The notes under the pieces were generated by a model, which saw only the letters and a list, made by a program, of their open reading frames with translations, was not told the origin of the DNA and did no database searches. Both the position numbers and the translations under genes were made by a program. Below, piece after piece: positions 21,597 to 35,570 of a DNA stretch of 64,000 bases. The stretch comes from Hanleya hanleyi (Eukaryota > Mollusca > Polyplacophora > Lepidopleurida > Hanleyidae), in NCBI GenBank assembly GCA_036873755.1, contig JAVTVY010018869.1, positions 17,261 to 81,260 on the forward strand, written 5' to 3'. The first letter of the stretch is position 1; every line of letters starts with the position of its first letter.

Positions 21597-24500
21597 TTAG
21601 CCATCAAAATGTCTCTTCCCATCAAGGTACATCATGGCTTCTGTAAACAAAGTAAGAAAATCAATTTTAATACATGTAGACAACATGGCCTTACACAACC
21701 TGAATTTCATAGGTTCCCAGGCAAGGCTCCAAATTTTGACAAAAATGGATAGGGAGAGGATGCTCAATATATGGTGGCATGGTACAAAATTATAAAAGCT
21801 TTGTCACTTCGAAACAATGTGTGGGTAATACTACAAACTCTAAGCTTCTCCACGTAAACAAAATTTAACGCACAAGCAAGAGGGTAAATTGAGTTTGTAG
21901 TATTTTTAACATTCCACTTATAAGTCCAAATCAGTATATCAATGTGTGGGTACTTTGATAAAAAAAATTCTGAAAATATTATTTCATTTGAAAAATATGG
22001 AAGAATATAAGCAAAGACAGCTTGGGGAATTTGGTTCTCACCAGCATAGGTTTTAGGCATCACAGTAGGGGCTTCATCTTTTTTTGTGTCAAACGTGAAG
22101 TGGAACATGTTTGTGGTATCATGGTGACCATCCTTGGGGTTTACGACCTCCGCATGAACTTTGACCTGCATCTTCGTACCAGTCGTATACACAACCTGTG
22201 AGGATATGGGAATGAAAGCAGATTACAAATTAGGAACATTTCAAACAAAGAACTGTCTAGAAGAAAGATGCAATTTGTTCAGTATATTGAAGGTCTGCTC
22301 CAAGGCCAGGGGACAAATGCGCATGAGATTGATGATAAAATAAAAGCCTTGGGAATTTTGGGTAATTATTAGGTCAGTAAAAGAGTAGGTACTAAAGTTT
22401 GGTCAATTTAGCATGCAGTCGGTATGGGGGGGGGGGAACAATTTTGATTCCAAAATGTATTCACTTTATGGATGCCCATAATGGCGATTACGAGATAAAT
22501 ACAGAGCTGATACTACATCCTTACCTGTGAAGATAGAAAAAGCAGTGAACCAATCTCAACTGGTTTACGGAACCATATATCATCTACTGCTAGAACAAAT
22601 GGTCTGGACTTACTGGAAAAAAAAATAAAATAGATGAATGTATTTTGGTTGAATTGCACCCACTCTGACCGACTGGTTATGGTAATTATGAAGTGGGAAT
22701 CACACTCCTTCCAGACTTGTAAATCATTAATTCTCAGGCCTTAAAATGAATCACAGACAGGGTTAAATGTGTGGGTCAGCAATAATAATCTGGGCTTTCT
22801 GATATAAAGCTGGAAGAATTAAGTGACATTGCACAGTGAGGCACGATTCACTGTGAGCATTAATACCCATAAATTTCTGGGTAGACATCTGTTTCTGCCT
22901 ATGCTAGTACATGGAGGTACGTTTTTGATCACTGATATGTGGTACAAATATGGTAAATATGCATGAAGTTACCCCATTACATGTATATGAAGAAAGAACC
23001 ACTGATAGGAGGAAGATGCGAAAATAAACTACCCCAAAATTGATGAGCAAAGCTCACATGATGTATCGGGTTAGGCCTAGAGTCAGAATATTATTTGAGA
23101 TTGATATCTGAAAACTGGAGAAAATCCTGCCTATTGACTTTGTCTATAGTTTACATGAGGTGAGGGAATTAATATACTCCTGGGTTCAATAAATCAATAG
23201 GTACTTCTAGAAAATCCAAAGCATCATTGGATTTCAGTTACACCAGAGACGGAAAGGATTCTGTCTGATGTTGAAGATCAAAGACTATTTCTTTGTATTA
23301 ATTTTTAATAATTACTGTAGTATATCACAGGAACTAAGCATTATATAATGTACCATGTCAAGTAAATGCATTTCTACCGTAATTGTTGCCAAAGTGTCAA
23401 TTAGCATTGAAAACATTGCAGCTGCACAGCAGGAAATAGCAGAAAAGAGAGGTCAATTCTCAATGTTAAACTGAAACATGTATCAAACATACTCACCATA
23501 ATAATGCTGCATTTGTCCAAGCAAGCTCAAATGCCTTCCTCATAAGGTAACCTCCAAAAATCTTATTGTACAAGTTCCTTTGCTGAAAGAAGACCAAAAC
23601 TGTCTGGTGTTAAACTATGAAGTGAGTGAGTGAATAGAATTTAACATCACTTTCAACAATATTTCAGCTATATCACGTCGAACCAACTAAGCACCACCCA
23701 GCCCAGTTGCGTTCCTGCTAATTCAAAGAAGAAATCTTTGAAGCAGCATGGAACCAGACACCCTCCATCCACCCTATAAAACACTGAGGACAGCGCACAA
23801 GACGCTTACAGGGTGCAATAAAGACGAGTGATATTACAGTGCTAGACATCACATTATCAAGTTCCTGTTGCTTCTCAGCAGAATGCATTGGAGCAACAGG
23901 AACCACCCGCGGGTGACATATAATAATCATGTTAACATACCTCAGGGTGACATATAATAATCAGGTTAACATACCTCAGGGTGACATATAATAATCATGT
24001 TAACATACCTCAGGGTGACATACAGTAATCATGTTAACATACCTCAGGGTGACATAATAATCATGTTAACATACCTCAGTGTGACATATAATAATCATGT
24101 TAACATACCTCAGTGTGACATATAATAATCAGGTTAACATACCTCAGGGTGACATATAATAATCATGTTAACATACCTCAGTGTGACATATAATAATCAT
24201 GTTAACATACCTCAGGATGACATATAATAATCATGTTAACATAGCTCAGGATGACATAATAATCATGCTAATTCTCAGTGTGACATATAGTAATCATGTT
24301 AACATACCTCAAGGTGACATATACATGTAATAGCAACGTTAACATACCTCAGGGTGACATATAATCATTGTTTTCAGCATTGTCTCTTCCATCCAAACCG
24401 AGTTCTCAGGTTTCACTCTTACTTTGAATGTGGCAGACCTATTTGAAATTGAAATAACAGGATGAGGTTCATGTATATCAATTTGCATATCCCAAATCTT

Positions 24501-27500
24501 GTCAGAAAATGAGCAATTTTGAGCGGTATGGCAACAACAGTTGTTACATAGGCATGTGCATTTGGTTGTCAGCCTTTCATTATAAGTTGAAATTGCAATT
24601 ATCTTGTGAAATAACTTCTCAGCAGGTTTAACCTTTAAGGGCTGTTCGAGAATAAAATACAGGAGATGGAGGGAAAGATTTTTCATTTCTATGGTATATG
24701 CATAGTGGGTGGTATACAGTAATTCAACATTAGGGAGATAGGATAAATGGTATATGGGTGGTTGGGTCAGAAAAAAGTGGTGTTCCCCTCCCCCCCCCCC
24801 CCCCCCATGCACCTGTTTATGAAACAGCCTTAAGCCTGAATTACTTTACAATCTCACTAGCAAAGACAAGAAATAAGAAAAGCCAAAATGGTTTAACATG
24901 GATAGCATATGTACGAGGACAGCCATGATGTGTGAAACATGTATTTGCCATACGTTGGATCTAGGGTCTTTAGGAACAAGTCATGTATCAGTAATCTCTC
25001 CTCCTCATCTGGTGGGGTCTTCAACAGGGACTGCTGGGACTGCTCATGTCGATCCCTTTTACTCCCTGCATAAATATCAACCAAAGAAAATCAACATATA
25101 GAAGTAGTGCATGCTCATATGCCCGCGTATCAGGTGAAAAGTTGGAAAATGTTTCACACATAAGGGTCTGAGCTCCACAGCCTCTGCCAAAATAACTGTC
25201 ACATTTAATCACAAATGTACTCGCGGTTAGCAATTGCAAGAGAGATATAATAAAAATTACAAAGTTGAATATAAACTAATCTCTAAATGAGACGAGATGA
25301 AAATGAATGCTTCATAATACACTACAAAGTTACAAGATTGATCCCATTTATTTAATAGAATTGATGGATATATTTAGAATGCCTTCATCAGGTGGAGTCA
25401 TTGCTTGAGAATCAGTCTTCATCGCCTGGTTCAATAATTTTCTTCTTGATTTGGAAGCCAACCATACACATGATTCAGCAAAATTAAGTGGCATGAATGC
25501 GGCATCTCAAAGGATATATTGTAAGAATGCAGAGTTTAGATCAAAGAGGCAATTATCCATCACTCACTTTCACCCTCATCAAACATCATCTTCTCCTCTT
25601 CTGTCTCAATATGCAGGGGGTTCACAATCGCTGCCCTTGAAATAAGTCATTGAAGTGTGTTGAACATTGACAACAAAAACCTACATGTATCTTAGGGAAA
25701 AATAAACCTAAAATATTCTGAGTGAGAGGAAGGGAGGGAATTTGGCTTAATGTCACACTCAAGTTTGTTTCACTCATATGGTGACAGTCAGTTTGGTTGG
25801 TGGAGGAAGCCGGAGTACCCGGAGAGAACCACCTCTGAGTGAGAGAGACAATATAGGGGTTTAATATGGGATCAACAGGTATTCAACATGTTCCTATTAA
25901 AGGGAACAGACATGAGTGCCCATAATAGCCATATGGGCGCATAAATTCCCAGGCCCAGTTAACATCACCACTACCCCCTTCTATGCCTTCTCAATTATAG
26001 CATGACATTTGACCAATTCAATTCAAACTTCAAATATAATGCTGAGATAGCAAGGTTACTGATTTGAATAACCCCTTATAATGGACTCAGCAACCTGTGG
26101 TGTATAGAACAAAGATTCCCAAATGCAACTTCATGATCAACTTACCCCTTATTCACAGGGTCTCTGGCCACCATCAGAAACTGAGCATCCAGTAGTTTCT
26201 TCCATGTATTTTCAAAATACTATGAAATAAAAAAAAATAATCTTTCTTTCAATGACAGAGCTATTTGCCATTTTAATGTACAAGACTATCAGAATGAATA
26301 TAAGATTTCAATCAAACAAAACCGAGCGTTTCAATTATACTAAATTATCTTACAAAGCTGCACACAATTCAATGACTGAAGTATGAATATTGACATCTTC
26401 ATACACAAAGTTGACTTTCAATGCACACTTCTAATTAGCCTCGATATATTAGCCTATGTTCTGGCTCTGTTATAATCAACACGAAATGTCACCGACTTAA
26501 AATCAATTTGATTTCATTTCGAAATGGCCATATGAGTGGGTTATTGCTTGGCTGACCTAGGTATCTGGCCACCCCTACCACCATATTAGGAGGAAGGGCG
26601 TAATATACTGAGAGAATATGTCACCCTACACATAGTCGTTGGGTATATGTTATAATTTGCTTGTCTCTGGTTTGTGGATGAAATTCCTACCTCAGATTTG
26701 AATGATTTTGGTGATCCGATCTATCAAGGCTGAAGGGAGAAGTCGTCTTTTGTGTGAAAATGGAATATCGAACATTCTCACCTGTTCTAATTGCATGGTG
26801 ACCTCGAGGGAGGACTTCCCCGCCCAGGTCACATGACCCGACATCTTCACGTCTTTATCAGGCTGTATGGCTCCATGTTTGACCTCTGCAGAAAGTATCA
26901 TACAACTTACAGCACAATTTGTATGAAAAAATTAACACAGAATATTCACAACCAAATTTCCAGGATACATGATTACATTTTACAGTACAGCTCAGAAAAG
27001 ACTTGTTTTTAAATGAGACCAAACAAAAACATGAATGCGAGTATAATTCAGAACCCTGACAGAGAACTGCATAGGAGTTGTGTCAAAACAAAAACTGAAA
27101 ATATTACACACGCGTCCGCCAAATCGGTTAACGCACCTGTAATTTTCTCTGACATGGTCAGAAATAAATCAGTCATGTCTCGAGATTAAATGAACGCGTC
27201 TTTAACAGAATAAAATGTGTCAATATAAATCTGACAGGACCACAGAAGATTGCTTGATTATTCCGAGCACGATAACAGCTCATATTCTCGATAGATCCCT
27301 CTAACGTCTTGAAAGAGCCTTGTAGGCTACTGCGACCCATCATTGATGATGAATGTTGGAATTTAAATGCGCCAGGATAAGTTCAATTAAGTAAATGAAT
27401 TATTTCATTTTTCCTCCAGTAGAACTCTATACGCAACATCCGAAATCGTCGAAGCAATGACAAAAAAACACAGGCGCGCCTACAAAAAATGTTTGGTGCA

Positions 27501-30500
27501 TGTTCAGAAATGTCACTCGCACCTAACATTTTGCAGATCGCGTCTCTTTTTTGTTTGACAGCGTTCTCCAAAAACATAGGCGGGGTGAAAGCGCGTGATG
27601 GTCCTGCCATAATTTCGCGAACTTGAAAACTCGGTCAATTCTAATCTCAATTTGCTCATGTCTCGCTCGCGTTTAATGTCTGTTCTGGACTGTACTGTCA
27701 TGACTGTACTGTCATGATCTGTACAATAGAGCAATTTGTAAGATGGCTATTATATTAATTGTCTTTCCTATCACCAAACCCCAACCCCATAACTACAATA
27801 ATGTTAGCCAGATCTGTCAATCCCTCTCCCAAAAACCCTATTTACAAATAGATAGCAGATTCAACAAGAAATTTGCAGGATTAGAGAACAAGAAAAAAAT
27901 GCAAAATGTGGAATTTCTTACATGTACCTTGCATACATTATCTTTATGCATGAAACAAAATTGACCATTCCATTAACAATAGAGATACATTAGAGAACAC
28001 ATCAAATACTTATATTGATGTCATGCAACTGATCATTCAACTTGACTAAAATTCACCAGTTCAGGTGTAGCAATACATGTAATGTAATACATACCTATTC
28101 TATCCACCAGAGCAGTGACAATACTGAGAGGTGATTTCTGATCCACCCCCTTGGCGGGGTCACGGTTATGAGTATACCCGACCCAAACTGTAAATATATG
28201 TACAACATATACAGGAATGTAAATTGTCAAATTATGAAATCAAATTTATACATGAATACCGTACTGTTTCTATAATTAGCCAGTCCACTAAATAGAAAAC
28301 CTTGGAACTGATTTGAGCTTTACTCTCAAAATCTCAAAGATTGCCAGGATTACTTGAGAAGAAGTCATATCCTGTGCTTTACCTAATAGATGGTCTCATA
28401 GTGTGCTGACTAATACATGAGAATAAGACTGAATAAAATTAATCTCCAGCTTCCCAGGAACTATTCTGTCAAACCGATGCAGTAGTTTATTACAATGTCC
28501 ATGAAACCAACAATGCTCTTTGAGTTACTTGACATGCTTGAAGAGTCAGCCTCCAACAATAGTTTCCTTCAAAAATGAACAAGACATTGATTGACTCAAC
28601 ATTATTTTGGCAAATTTTGTGTAAAATGAAAAAAATAAATTATATAATTATATATATATTTTTTTTTGCTGTGGACAAGGGTAGATGCAGCAGGAAGGAA
28701 TGATGCAGCAGTGTATAGAAATTTATTTTATCCAGCCTAATACATTTTCAGCTCAGTCTGTGAGAGGGGCTCATTTGCATTCAATGACTCCCTTCTGTCA
28801 ATGCCCCTGAAGACCATGAGGGAATGCTATTGGGTGGATTTTCAGACAGATAAGGTCACAAACAAATTATTCACAAGGAATACGGTACTATGATGTCCAT
28901 GATTGATTGAAGTTCAGATTGAATGCTTTATCAACATATTTCTGGAACTCTCCATTTTCATTTGATATCTGCAAGATTATAATTGGCAACTAAAAATTCA
29001 AAATCAAATAATTACAGTCCAGCTATCCCCATTATCATGACTATATAATATGATGTCTCAATATAGGGTTGATTCTGATATACATGTAAGACAGATGCTG
29101 CCCATGCAACTATTTATAATGCATATCACCTTAACCCTTCTAATATTATAAGGCTGAAAATCAAACTTGCTCCTCACTCCAACCGACAATAACAGTGTTA
29201 TGAAAAGGTGGTTACAATGTAATCAATCCAGGACCATATCCAGAGCCATTTTGATACCTGTTAAGGGGTATGGGTGCCCAAACTTTACAGCCAATTTTAA
29301 TGTTTTTTACATACAAATGCGCCCAAATACATACAAATGTGCCCAAAAAGGCAAGAAAGGGTGTCCCCAAATAAAACTCTGGATATGGCCCTGCAATCCC
29401 GGTAATCTGATAAACATGGTAAAGAGTCTACTGAGGCAACCGACAGTGATAGAATGGTCATCATGATGATGTACCTGCAAATGTGTCTAGATCTTCAAGT
29501 ATTCTACCAAAGCGGATTCCCTTGTAGAAGTTGATGTATTTCTCTCTGATGATGTCATTAGTGAGAGGAATGATGGCCTCTTGGTAACTGTCTCTCATCT
29601 TTCTCGGGGGAAGGTCAGACGGACTGGTAGGAACAGAGGACACCAAGTTGGAACGGTCATATGTACCCACACTGTGTCAGCAGACAATGTCACAATGGAA
29701 GAGAGATATCATACATGTATATACCTTGTACACAATAATCATAATAAATAAAGCGTCAAGCCTAAAAAATAAGAAAGAAAACTTCTTCTGAAAGGCTACT
29801 ATTTGGTTCCTAAAATTGTGGAGCTTTCTTGCTCTAAAGATGGCATAGGTCTCCATACAATGATGATATCAGATACAAAAGACCCATGAGACAGCTAGAG
29901 GTGATGCTCAATTGTGTGTGTGTTTTTTTTTTTTAATTCTGGAATTGCCCCGATTTCTGACAGTCAGTGAATATGATATACATGATGATGTACGGTACAC
30001 TTATTCCCACAACAATCAATTTCCCAGCACTATTTACAACCATGACTACATCATCTGAATGCATGGCACAAACATTTGTAGACAATTCTGTATGAAGCCA
30101 TGCAGTAGCAAGTGCTATCTGTGGCCACAGCCAATTGGTCCATGGAACACGATTTCGTGACTATCACAAGCCTTGAGCGAAAACACCTCCAGCAGCGTTG
30201 AAAGGAATTATCACGTGGGGAGCCTCAAAGTGTCCCCATCATGGAATAGAAAACATTTTTATTTTCCTGTGAACTGCTGCCAATTTTATTTCTTTCAAAT
30301 ATGCCACGCCATTTGTGATATGATTTTTCTAAAGAAATGCAAAGGAGCATGCAACAGGAGTGTGCAAAGTAAAATAAGTAATTCACACAACATTCGTTTG
30401 GTCTTGCGAAGAATCACAGAGTCTTGCCCCTCATGTACTATGTGAAACTGATGTGTCTGTTGTCTGGTGTTTCCGGGTCAACAATTTAAAAACAGATAAT

Positions 30501-30849
30501 TTCAATGACTCGTTAAAATGGAATGGACCTGTGACCTGATGCTTGGGGAAGCGGACATCCAGTGAAATACATGGTGAATGAAGTCAATCCACTAAGAGTA
30601 ATTATGCAACGAAATGGCAAACTTCCTTAGCTCGGTAAGATGCCATGACATCAGCTAACAGCCTTTCTAACAATTATCATGATGAGCATATAATTACAAA
30701 ACAAATTCAACATGTTCAAGTTTGGTCAGCACAGATTCAACTTGGTCAAGTTGATAGAGAGAGCAATAATAGGCTTATATTAGTTATTCATTTTCTGGGC
30801 CTTAAGGAAGACTAGCCTTGGGCTAATTAAGCCACCCAGAATAAATAAA

Positions 30850-30881
<32 letters not shown>

Positions 30882-32208
30882 CAAAGATACATGTATCAGC
30901 AGTTCAAAGCCTGGATGAAGACTTCATCACACATGTAAAAGTAAAATCTTAACTAACATGATGTCTGAAGTACTACCTGAAAAGTTTCTGTGCTCCTACT
31001 ATCTCTTCCATCTTCTTCCGCACTGAAATAAATCAATACAACCAGAATGTATTGAATACAAATATTCAACCCATATACTCATAATATAAATAGTCAAATT
31101 TCAACAAGCAAACAAGTCCTCACAGATATAGGGTGCAATTAGGGCACATTTAAGGTGCAAATAGAGCACATCACTTAAGATAGCTAGGGCACAGTTGGCA
31201 TGGTTGGGGCGTGCACCCTATCTCCAGCTTCTAGGGCGCATTCCTGAAGGGCGCAATTAGGCGCAGCAGGATGGACGAGATGAAAAAATAGGGCACAGTT
31301 AGGGTGCAGTAAATAGACAAGGCGCAAGTAGGGCGGAAATGGGGTGCAGATGGGGCATGCGCCCTAAATAGGGCACATGCTCTAGTTCATTCAACAAATG
31401 CTTGTACAATTCCATGTGGCCATGGCATTATAGTTGGCACCACATATCTGTTATTGGGTATGAGCAAATGTGACGAAACCACAATTTAGACAAGGATTTC
31501 CATCACGTGCACAAGAGTTACCAAATGATGGACAATACAACCACAACATTATTAATCTTTTATCATCATTCATCACTTCTTCTTTGCCAAGAGTTTGAGG
31601 TACAGGAATATGACCACTATTGAAGGCACCAAACCTTTCGTGAAGAATTTTGGAGTTTTGAACCCCAATCATAATAATTTTACATGTAAGTTTCAATTTT
31701 AATAACATGTATGGAGCATAAGAAATCAAGACTTGCTCTGTCTAGTCTAATTTGCGTAATAATTCAATCACAGGAAGTCAAATTTCCCACCAAAAAATCA
31801 TGGGGCGATAAAATTTATTACAGCATTAACTTAAGCTGACAAAATGGTTCAATTAAATGATGCAATGAGCAGATTTTTAAAAGATTTTAGAGAACGATCC
31901 ATGTTCTTAGAACATTTTTCCAGAAAATGGGGGTTGATTAAATCCTAATACAGGAATTACCATACTACAGTAGAACTCATCATGCTCCTCAAAGCGCAAC
32001 ATATAGATCTATTACCATAAATGTAAAGCAGTGAGATTGTGTTATGGAGAGGCAACACAGCTGAAATCTGTTTTTGCTACAGCAAACTGCATCCCGAGTC
32101 AAAATGATATCATACTTAATGTGTAAGAAGTGGCATACCTTGCTGAATGGTGAGCTGTGGCCCTGGGTTAGTTGTTGAGGAATGACGAGTGATGATAGTC
32201 TGAACTAC
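21597..32208 (-). CDS. ACOT9: Acyl-coenzyme A thioesterase 9 (13 coding exons, N-terminus missing)
   Basis: Exons in transcript order: 32139-32208, 30977-31022, 29475-29671, 28095-28187, 26782-26885, 26146-26219, 25568-25635, 24954-25065, 24348-24438, 23497-23582, 22525-22612, 22042-22195, 21597-21640. All have GT-AG borders, and the phases join without a break for 408 codons plus the stop. Family matches include LPPRKMRDSY and IRFGRILEDLD (29.5 kb), KSPLSIVTALVDRI (28.1 kb), MSGHVTWAGKSSLEV (26.8 kb), SVWMEETMLKTMIICHPE (24.4 kb), IFGGYLMRKAFELAW (23.5 kb), RPFVLAVDDIWF (22.6 kb), TTNMFHFTF (22.1 kb) and AMMYLDGKRHFDG at the end. ACOT9 is a mitochondrial enzyme with two hot-dog folds that hydrolyses acyl-CoA to free fatty acid and CoA. 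The first coding exon with the import signal is not certain. Confidence 0.93.
23898..24362 (-). repeat. 34-bp minisatellite made from an ACOT9 exon end and its splice donor
   Basis: About twelve units follow the exon that ends at 24348. On the minus strand each unit reads roughly ATTATATGTCACCCTGAG then GTATGTTAACATG. That is the last 18 or so coding bases of the exon plus the start of its intron, so most units carry a full copy of the 5' splice site. A few units are altered (GCTATG, ATGTCATC or shortened forms). Confidence 0.9.
24789..24806. repeat. Poly-C run
   Basis: A C homopolymer of about 18 bases within an ACOT9 intron. Confidence 0.8.
25785..25835. repeat. 'ccggagtacccgg' repeat motif
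   Basis: 'ggtggaggaagccggagtac' followed by 'ccggagagaacc' resembles a short motif that I recall as widespread in invertebrate repeats. It lies in an ACOT9 intron. The family is not identified. Confidence 0.4.
30783..30880 (+). repeat. Probable 3' tail of a non-LTR retroelement with (ATT)n
   Basis: 'aataaataaag' followed by about ten ATT units, preceded by 'gggccttaaggaagac' and 'ccttgggctaattaag'. Such an end is typical of retroposed LINE or SINE copies. No coding part is attached. It lies in an ACOT9 intron. Confidence 0.45.
31120..31390. repeat. Irregular AGGGCGCA-type repeats
   Basis: About a dozen scattered 'agggc(a/g)ca' or 'ggtgca' words with variable spacing in an ACOT9 intron. No function seen. 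Confidence 0.5.
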
Positions 32209-32394
32209 CTGTCCACACCACCCACAGTACACCCTCACATTTCTCATGGTCAACATCTCCTCTTCAATAGTAGAATTTTGACTTGTCAATGTTAATGGTT
32301 TATGAAATGCCAATGCTGAAACTAAAATGTATAAAATTATCAATACATGTGATGAACAGGCACACAATTCAAGAACCTGATTCAGCCATTCGTT

Positions 32395-32580
32395 CACACC
32401 ACACTCCTAAATAGTGTGATCACAATCACACCACACTCCTAATCACACTCCTAAAATTTATCTAGGTGAGTGGAAACAGCACTCCTTACAACAACTTCCC
32501 CCATATACTAAAAGTCTTCAGGAGTGTGATTTACACTCCCAGACCTATACTAGGGGAGTGATTTACAGCACTCCTGCTGT
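32395..32580. repeat. Irregular CACTCCT repeats
   Basis: 'cacaccacactcctaa', 'tcacactcctaaa', 'acactccc' and inverted 'ggagtg' words recur over about 180 bp, upstream of the first certain ACOT9 exon. Confidence 0.45.
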
Positions 32581-32782
32581 TTTGAAAAATGAAAGACTGC
32601 TGATTTGCAAATTGCCCTAAATAATGTAAATCTGGTAAATGTAGTGGTATAACACGATCAGTAATCGGATTTACAACACCATTGACATACATGGTTTTCA
32701 GTCATCGAAAAGTAGCAAAAAAGAAGAGTTATTGCCCCTTTTTCATGAGTAAGATTCCGACATAGCAATGCCTTCAACATTG

Positions 32783-35032
32783 GCCAAAAGACAATCATCG
32801 CAATAACGAACATAATAATAATATCAAGGAAACATGGAAAATGATAAATGAACTTATGGAACGGCGAAAGAGCAGTACTCTACCGCGTAACTTCACCATT
32901 AACGGAAATGAAACTACTGACGCATCAGAGATAGCAGACCATTTAAATGATTATTTCTGTTCAGTTGCCTCAAACCTGGCCGCCAAAATTCCGCGATCTC
33001 CAACTGATTATAAAACTTTCTTGACTCGTGAAAATCCAGAACAAATCATCTTAAGTCCTTGTACACCAGAAGAGATAACGAAAGTTATTGCGGAATTAAA
33101 GGTTGGATCTCCTGGAATAGATGGCATCCGTATGTCGCTAATCAAACCCATCTCGCATCTCATAGCACTTCCTCTATCACATATTGTAAATCTATACAGT
33201 AACACCTGTATATAAATCCGGTGATAAACACCTAGCAAGTATACAGACCTATATCCGTTCTTCCCTGGTTTAGTAAAGTTTTCGAAAAGATTGTTGCCAT
33301 TAGAATGACATCTTTCCTGGAAGCCCACAGTATTATCAGTCCCAATCAATTTGGCTTCCGGGCTAATCATTCCACATGTGATGCAGTGTTGGCACTATAT
33401 GATAAATTAATTAGTGCAAAAGAAGATAAAAAGTTTAGTATTGCCATGTTTCTTGATCTCTCTAAAGCGTTTGACACCGTCAACCACCAAATTCTGCTTC
33501 ATAAACTCGAACACTATGGATTCCGAGGAATTACCAACGACTGGTTCCGCAGCTATCTGTCTCTTCGGTCTCAGTGCGTGTGCTATAATGATGTACTCTC
33601 TTCAACCAATGTCATAGATTGTGGTGTACCTCAAGGATCGATATGGTCTATATTAATGACATAGCCAAAGCATCCGATATTCTAGACATACTCCTTTTCG
33701 CCGACGATACAAGCGCAGTTTCTTCCGACTCAGATTATGATCATCTAGTCGAAACTATGTCAAACGAGATCACCAAACTTCATAACTGGTTTTCCTGTAA
33801 TCTGCTGTCTCTCAACATACAAAAAACCAAATATATGCTTATCAAACCGACCAGATACACTAATCGTATTACATCTAAACTGGTCCTCGATGGTAATGAG
33901 CTTGAATGCGTCAATACATTCAAATTTCTCGGCATTCATTTTAATGACAAGCTAACCTGGCACTCACATATTGAAGCACTATGCTCAAAACTGTCAAGAA
34001 ATATAGGTATTATTAATAACATTAAACATTGCGTGAACAGAAAGACCCTAATTCTTTTGTATTATTCGTTATTTTACCCCTACATATCCTACTGCAGTAT
34101 GGTCTGGGCAAACACTTTTCGAACGCACCTTCAACCACTAGTTGTCCTGCAAAAAAGGCTCATCCGCATCTTAACTGCAAGTGCCAGACGCGCCCATACC
34201 AGCAACCTATTTGTAGAAATGAATATTCTACCTCTACATCTAGTAAATGACTACCTAATTCTGATATTTGCTCACAAATTCTTCTACCATTCGTTTTTTC
34301 TTCCCTACTATCATGACTATTCGCGCAATTACTTCATCAAATTATCTGCAGTACACAATTATCCAACAAGACAAGTTAACCTTAATCTGTACACAGGCCA
34401 TTTTATCACTCACAACTCTCATTCTACTCCACCAAAACTAAAGGACCACGTATATGGAATTCATTGCCAGCCAGCCTGAAATGTCATGCCTCCAAGTCAC
34501 TGTTTAAATCCCAACTGAAAGACTTTTTGCTCAATAAATTCGGACGCTGATATGGCTATCATTAGTTCCAACCGTAATTTCTTGCCTACCGGACACCCTT
34601 CATCTTACAACCAATTATCCATGCGCATCAATCAGTCTATTTCCAATCAAATTATATGTGTATAATGCCTTGCTTACCTGTGCGCAGTCTCTATTAAACA
34701 TTCGTCGATTTTGTTGTGTGTGTGCGATATCTCTCGATAACTGATCTATTGCAGTGCCTTATTCACCTTACTAGTGTAAATATTATATTCGCCTTATTCA
34801 CCAAACTAGCGTAAATATTAGAACATTGAAAACTGTATTGCAACTTTCCATACTCCTCTCGCCGTATACCATGAACATCTACTCAAGCTAATCCGAGATA
34901 AAACAAGCCCCCTGGGATTTTACTCCCGCCTTATGTGCGCCTAATGTTATTTTTATCTTGATAACCTGTATATTCGTATATCTGCTGTATGTTTGGTGAA
35001 TAAATTCAATTCAATTCAATTCAACATTGTTC
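32783..35032 (+). mobile_element. 5'-truncated LINE (CR1/L2/Jockey-like)
   Basis: A reverse-transcriptase reading frame runs from the truncation point (about 32783) to 34479. A 3' UTR of about 500 bp follows, ending at 'aataaattcaattcaattcaa', a short repeated tail typical of this group. The word TTCAACATTG occurs just before the element (32772-32781) and just after the tail (about 35021-35030), so it may be a target-site duplication, although the tail itself is made of TTCAA. The element lies upstream of the certain ACOT9 exons and inside the first intron if the candidate exon at 37070 is real. Confidence 0.75.
32841..34479 (+). pseudogene. Non-LTR reverse transcriptase (broken)
   Basis: Three successive frames carry the reverse-transcriptase blocks. 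32841-33215 has PGIDGIRMSLIKP. 33305-33664 has SIISPNQFGFRANHST, FLDLSKAFDTVNHQILL and GVPQGSI. 33619-34479 has LDILLFADDTSAV, with the catalytic DD pair, and NTFKFLGIHFNDKLTWHSHI. The segment between GVPQGS and the downstream YINDI is shortened, and a frameshift sits near 33210-33300. The endonuclease and ORF1 are absent through 5' truncation. The clade is uncertain. Confidence 0.85.
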
Positions 35033-35090
35033 AGGCTATATGTTGACAGACCTGACAAAACCACTGAATGGCTCAGTTGCACATTCAGCT

Positions 35091-35337
35091 ACTGGTTTGT
35101 ATAATTTCACTTTGCCCTATATTTTAACCCAAAACAATATTTTGAACTGATGATAGCTGCCATATTTTCATTTAATATTTGTCAAATAAAACATTATTCT
35201 AAGCATAATGACAGTTTCTTTGAATACTGGGAAAATATAGTACTGATATGGAACAGATAAAATTATGTCAGTTATCATTTGTTCAAAATATGGTCCTGGT
35301 TCAAAAGATATAGCAAAGTGAAATTATACGAACCAGT
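35091..35337. mobile_element. Small inverted-repeat element (MITE-like)
   Basis: The 25-bp ends (35091-35115 and 35313-35337; first ten bases actggtttgt) pair with one mismatch, and the flanking 'ttcagct/agctgaa' extends the pairing. The interior is partly self-complementary and has no coding capacity. A diverged relative lies at 16150-16350. Confidence 0.65.
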
Positions 35338-35570
35338 TGCAGCTGAAGTCATAGGTTTGAGAGGTGGTTCACCTTTAGTAGCTTTACTTTAAAGGGCACA
35401 TCAGGAGGTTCGCTGTAGGAGAAAAAGGGGCAACTGGGGGTTTGCTTCAGTCTGGCATTTTATGAGAAAAAACCCTAATATTTATTCAAAAGGGAGGTTC
35501 GGCCGAACCCAGAACAAGGCTCAAAATAAAGGGTGTTTACATGCACAAATGCATGTAAATTTCCTTCTGG

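Noticed and set aside
23898..24362. Regular 34-bp repeats considered as a CRISPR array
   Set aside because: The units are head-to-tail without spacers and derive from an animal exon border.
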